A stretch of DNA of 6,751 nucleotides from an uncultured Lachnospiraceae bacterium (GTDB lineage: Bacteria > Bacillota > Clostridia > Lachnospirales > Lachnospiraceae): contig CAKRHL010000114.1 of assembly GCA_934338765.1 (NCBI GenBank), positions 1 through 6,751 on the forward strand, given 5' to 3'. Under the pieces are notes generated by a model that had not been told where the DNA came from, searched no databases, and saw only the letters and a list, made by a program, of their open reading frames with translations. Every line of letters starts with the position of its first letter. The stretch's first letter is position 1. Made by a program: the position numbers and the translations under genes. This document shows, piece by piece, positions 4,512 to 6,751 of the stretch.

Positions 4512-6599
4512 ATGCAGATGGAAAAGGGTAGTTTATCGATCGAGTCAGAGAATATGTTCCCGATCATCAAGAAATGGCTGTATTCAGACCACGATATTTT
4601 CGTTCGTGAGCTGGTATCCAACGGCTGTGATGCCATCACGAAGTTAAAGAAACTGGAGGTCATGGGAGAGTATGATTTCCCGGAGGATTATAAGGCAAGC
4701 ATTCAGGTTGAGGTCAGCCCGGAGCATAAGACATTATCCTTCACAGATACCGGTATCGGTATGACGGAGGCTGAGGTTAAGGAATATATTAACCAGGTGG
4801 CATTTTCAGGAGCAACAGATTTCCTGGAGAAATATAAGGACAAGACAAACGAGGATCAGATCATTGGTCACTTTGGTCTTGGTTTTTATTCTGCATTTAT
4901 GGTAGCAGATAAGGTGACGATCGACACATTGTCATGGCAGAAGGATGCCACTCCGGTTCACTGGGAGTCAGAGGGCGGCATCAATTTCGAGATGTCCGAC
5001 GGAGACAAGAAAGAGGTTGGTACAAAGATCACCCTGTATCTGTCAGAGGACAGTGTGGAGTTTGCCAATGAGTACCGTATTAAAGAGATCATTGAGAAGT
5101 ATTGTTCCTTTATGCCGGTCAATATTTACCTGTCCAAGGAAGGTGCGGAGCAGGAATATGAAACGATCGATGCAGCAGATATCCGTGAGGATGATGTGGT
5201 CGTAGAGAAGTTTACGGAGGAAGCAAAGACAGAGGAGAAGGAGAATGAAAACGGTGAGAAAGAGACCGTAGAGATTTCTCCTGCCAAAGAGAAGGCAAAG
5301 ATTAATAAGAGACCGGTATCCCTGAGTGATACCACACCTCTCTGGATGAAGCATCCGAATGAGTGTACTGATGAGGAGTATAAGAGCTTCTATCGCAAGG
5401 TATTTAATGATTACAAGGAGCCTCTTTTCTGGATCCATCTGAATATGGATTATCCGTTTAACTTAAAGGGTATCCTTTACTTCCCGAAGGTAAATACCCA
5501 GTATGACAATTTAGAGGGTGTTATTAAGCTGTATAACAATCAGGTATTTATCGCTGATAATATTAAGGAAGTCATTCCGGAGTTTCTGATGCTTCTCAAA
5601 GGTGTGATCGATTGTCCGGATCTGCCGTTGAATGTATCAAGAAGTGCGCTTCAGAATGATGGCTTTGTCAAGAAGATTTCCGATTATATTACCAAGAAGG
5701 TGGCTGACAAGCTGTCCGGTATGTATAAGGTAGATCGCGAGAATTATGAGAAGTACTGGGATGATATCAGTCCGTTTATCAAATTTGGCTGCCTGAAGGA
5801 TCAGAAGTTCCAGGAAAAGATGAAAGATTTCATTATCTTTAAGAATCTGGATGACAAATACATCACTTTGCCGGAGTATGTAGAGAACATCAAGGGCAAA
5901 GAGGACACTGAGCAGCCGGAGGTTGTTGACGCAGAGGATGTTGCCAAGGAGGAAGCCGGCGAGGAGGCTTCCGGGAAGGAAGAAGAGCCGACTACCGTTT
6001 ATTATGTCACAGACATCCAGCAGCAGAGTCAGTATATCAACCTCTTTAAAGAACAGGGAATGGATGCACTGATCCTGGCACATACTATTGATCAGCCGTT
6101 TATCACACAGCTGGAGCAGAGCGAGGAGGTCAAGGTACATTTCCAGAGGATTGACTCAGACATTTCCGATTCCATGAAGGAAGAGGGAGACGAGGAGACC
6201 TTAAAGAAGCAGACAGAGACACTCGGTGATGTATTTAAAAAGGCACTTGGCAAGGATCAGCTCGAGGTACAGGTTCAGAATCTCAAGAATGAGAATATCT
6301 CCTCTATGATCACTCTGTCAGAGGAAACACGTCGTATGCAGGATATGATGAAGATGTACAGCGCAGGCGGTATGGGAATGGATATGGGGATGTTTGGCGG
6401 CGGAGAGACATTGATCCTCAATGCCAACAATGCTTTAGTGAAGTATATCCTTGACAATACAGAGGGAGAGCATGTTGATATGTTCTGTAAGCAGCTTTAT
6501 GACCTGGCGATGCTTGCCAATAAGCCGTTATCCGCAGAGGAGATGACACAGTTTGTTTCCAGAAGTAATGAGATCATGCTTTTGCTGACGCAGGAGTAA
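4512..6599 (+). CDS. htpG: Molecular chaperone HtpG (bacterial Hsp90)
   Basis: The product is a 695-residue ATP-dependent cytoplasmic chaperone that works as a homodimer on late folding intermediates. The N-terminal GHKL ATPase domain (about 1-230) shows RELVSNGCDA with the catalytic Glu 33 and Asn 37, FTDTGIGM with Asp 79, SGATDFLEK, GHFGLGFYSAFMVADKV (119-135) and GTKITLYL. The middle domain begins near PLWMKHPNECTDEEYKSFY and contains PLNVSR with the Arg (377) that contacts the ATP phosphate. A C-terminal dimerisation domain follows. It is about 70 residues longer than the E. coli protein: a charged Glu/Lys linker at about 233-266, an acidic insertion at about 461-495, and the Gly/Met-rich stretch SAGGMGMDMGMFGGG (617-631). 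No cytosolic eukaryotic MEEVD tail is present. The gene stands alone, with its own promoter, two CIRCE sites and terminator, indicating HrcA-controlled heat-shock expression. Confidence 0.97.
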   Translation: MQMEKGSLSIESENMFPIIKKWLYSDHDIFVRELVSNGCDAITKLKKLEVMGEYDFPEDYKASIQVEVSPEHKTLSFTDTGIGMTEAEVKEYINQVAFSGATDFLEKYKDKTNEDQIIGHFGLGFYSAFMVADKVTIDTLSWQKDATPVHWESEGGINFEMSDGDKKEVGTKITLYLSEDSVEFANEYRIKEIIEKYCSFMPVNIYLSKEGAEQEYETIDAADIREDDVVVEKFTEEAKTEEKENENGEKETVEISPAKEKAKINKRPVSLSDTTPLWMKHPNECTDEEYKSFYRKVFNDYKEPLFWIHLNMDYPFNLKGILYFPKVNTQYDNLEGVIKLYNNQVFIADNIKEVIPEFLMLLKGVIDCPDLPLNVSRSALQNDGFVKKISDYITKKVADKLSGMYKVDRENYEKYWDDISPFIKFGCLKDQKFQEKMKDFIIFKNLDDKYITLPEYVENIKGKEDTEQPEVVDAEDVAKEEAGEEASGKEEEPTTVYYVTDIQQQSQYINLFKEQGMDALILAHTIDQPFITQLEQSEEVKVHFQRIDSDISDSMKEEGDEETLKKQTETLGDVFKKALGKDQLEVQVQNLKNENISSMITLSEETRRMQDMMKMYSAGGMGMDMGMFGGGETLILNANNALVKYILDNTEGEHVDMFCKQLYDLAMLANKPLSAEEMTQFVSRSNEIMLLLTQE

Positions 6600-6677
6600 T
6601 ACTTTGGCAGTATTCTCTGATGCAGTAAGAAGAAAGGATCAGAAATAGAAAATAAAAACTAAAATATCAAAAAATAG

Positions 6678-6724
6678 CCGGTTTTGGAGACGGGTACAAT
6701 ACTGTCTCTCAGAACCGGTTTTTT
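6678..6724 (+). terminator. Intrinsic terminator of htpG
   Basis: CCGGTTTTGGAGAC (6678-6691) pairs with GTCTCTCAGAACCGG (6704-6718) to give a 14-bp stem with one bulged C and two G-U pairs, followed by six T (6719-6724). An A run at 6669-6674 on the other side could make it work in both directions. It ends the htpG transcript about 80-125 bases after the stop codon; the stretch between the stop and the stem contains no gene that I can support. Confidence 0.88.
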
Positions 6725-6751
6725 GATGCGGTTACCGGAATAAGCAGGGGC

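Noticed and set aside
6598..6614. Short inverted repeat AATACT-N5-AGTATT at the htpG stop
   Set aside because: Only six A/T-rich pairs and no T tract; the strong terminator lies further downstream.
6725..6751. Possible convergent gene at the right edge, suggested by the bidirectional shape of the terminator
   Set aside because: Only 27 bases remain and none of the reverse frames gives recognisable protein.

Overview
The window looks like chromosomal DNA of a Firmicute of the class Clostridia, most likely Lachnospiraceae. This is an inference from the strong AGGAGG ribosome binding sites, the sigma-A type promoters, the HrcA/CIRCE heat-shock operators and the character of the proteins. All supported genes lie on the + strand. 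No tRNA, rRNA, insertion sequence or CRISPR array was seen.

Region 1 (about 1-3514) is the end of a cell-surface polysaccharide cluster. It holds the C-terminal part of a family 2 glycosyltransferase (2-610), then a second, larger glycosyltransferase overlapping or closely following it (646-2223; alternative start 610), then glf, UDP-galactopyranose mutase (2420-3514). Glf makes UDP-galactofuranose, so the glycan probably contains galactofuranose. The large glycosyltransferase appears to be cut short: an in-frame TGA at 2221-2223 is followed by 46 more open codons that resemble the usual C-terminal tail of such enzymes. A good sigma-A promoter for glf lies at the end of that tail.

Region 2 (3593-4327) encodes a small, lysine-rich, exported protein with two bacterial Ig-like (BIG2) domains and a Pro/Ala/Ser/Thr-rich tail. 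It has no recognisable cell-wall anchor.

Region 3 (4328-6724) is an htpG (bacterial Hsp90) unit with an elaborate control region. A perfect CIRCE operator (4335-4361) lies just upstream of a near-consensus promoter (4369-4397), and a second, slightly degenerate CIRCE with the same 9-nt spacer (4415-4441) lies just downstream of it. A longer inverted repeat (4393-4404 with 4452-4463) runs into a T tract. It could terminate read-through RNA from upstream while sparing RNA that starts at the htpG promoter. HtpG itself is longer than the classic enterobacterial protein because of two charged insertions and a Gly/Met-rich segment. The unit ends in a strong intrinsic terminator (6678-6724). The last 27 bases hold nothing recognisable.

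The genes are mostly familiar families. The most interesting parts are the double-CIRCE promoter with its nested hairpin and the interrupted glycosyltransferase tail.
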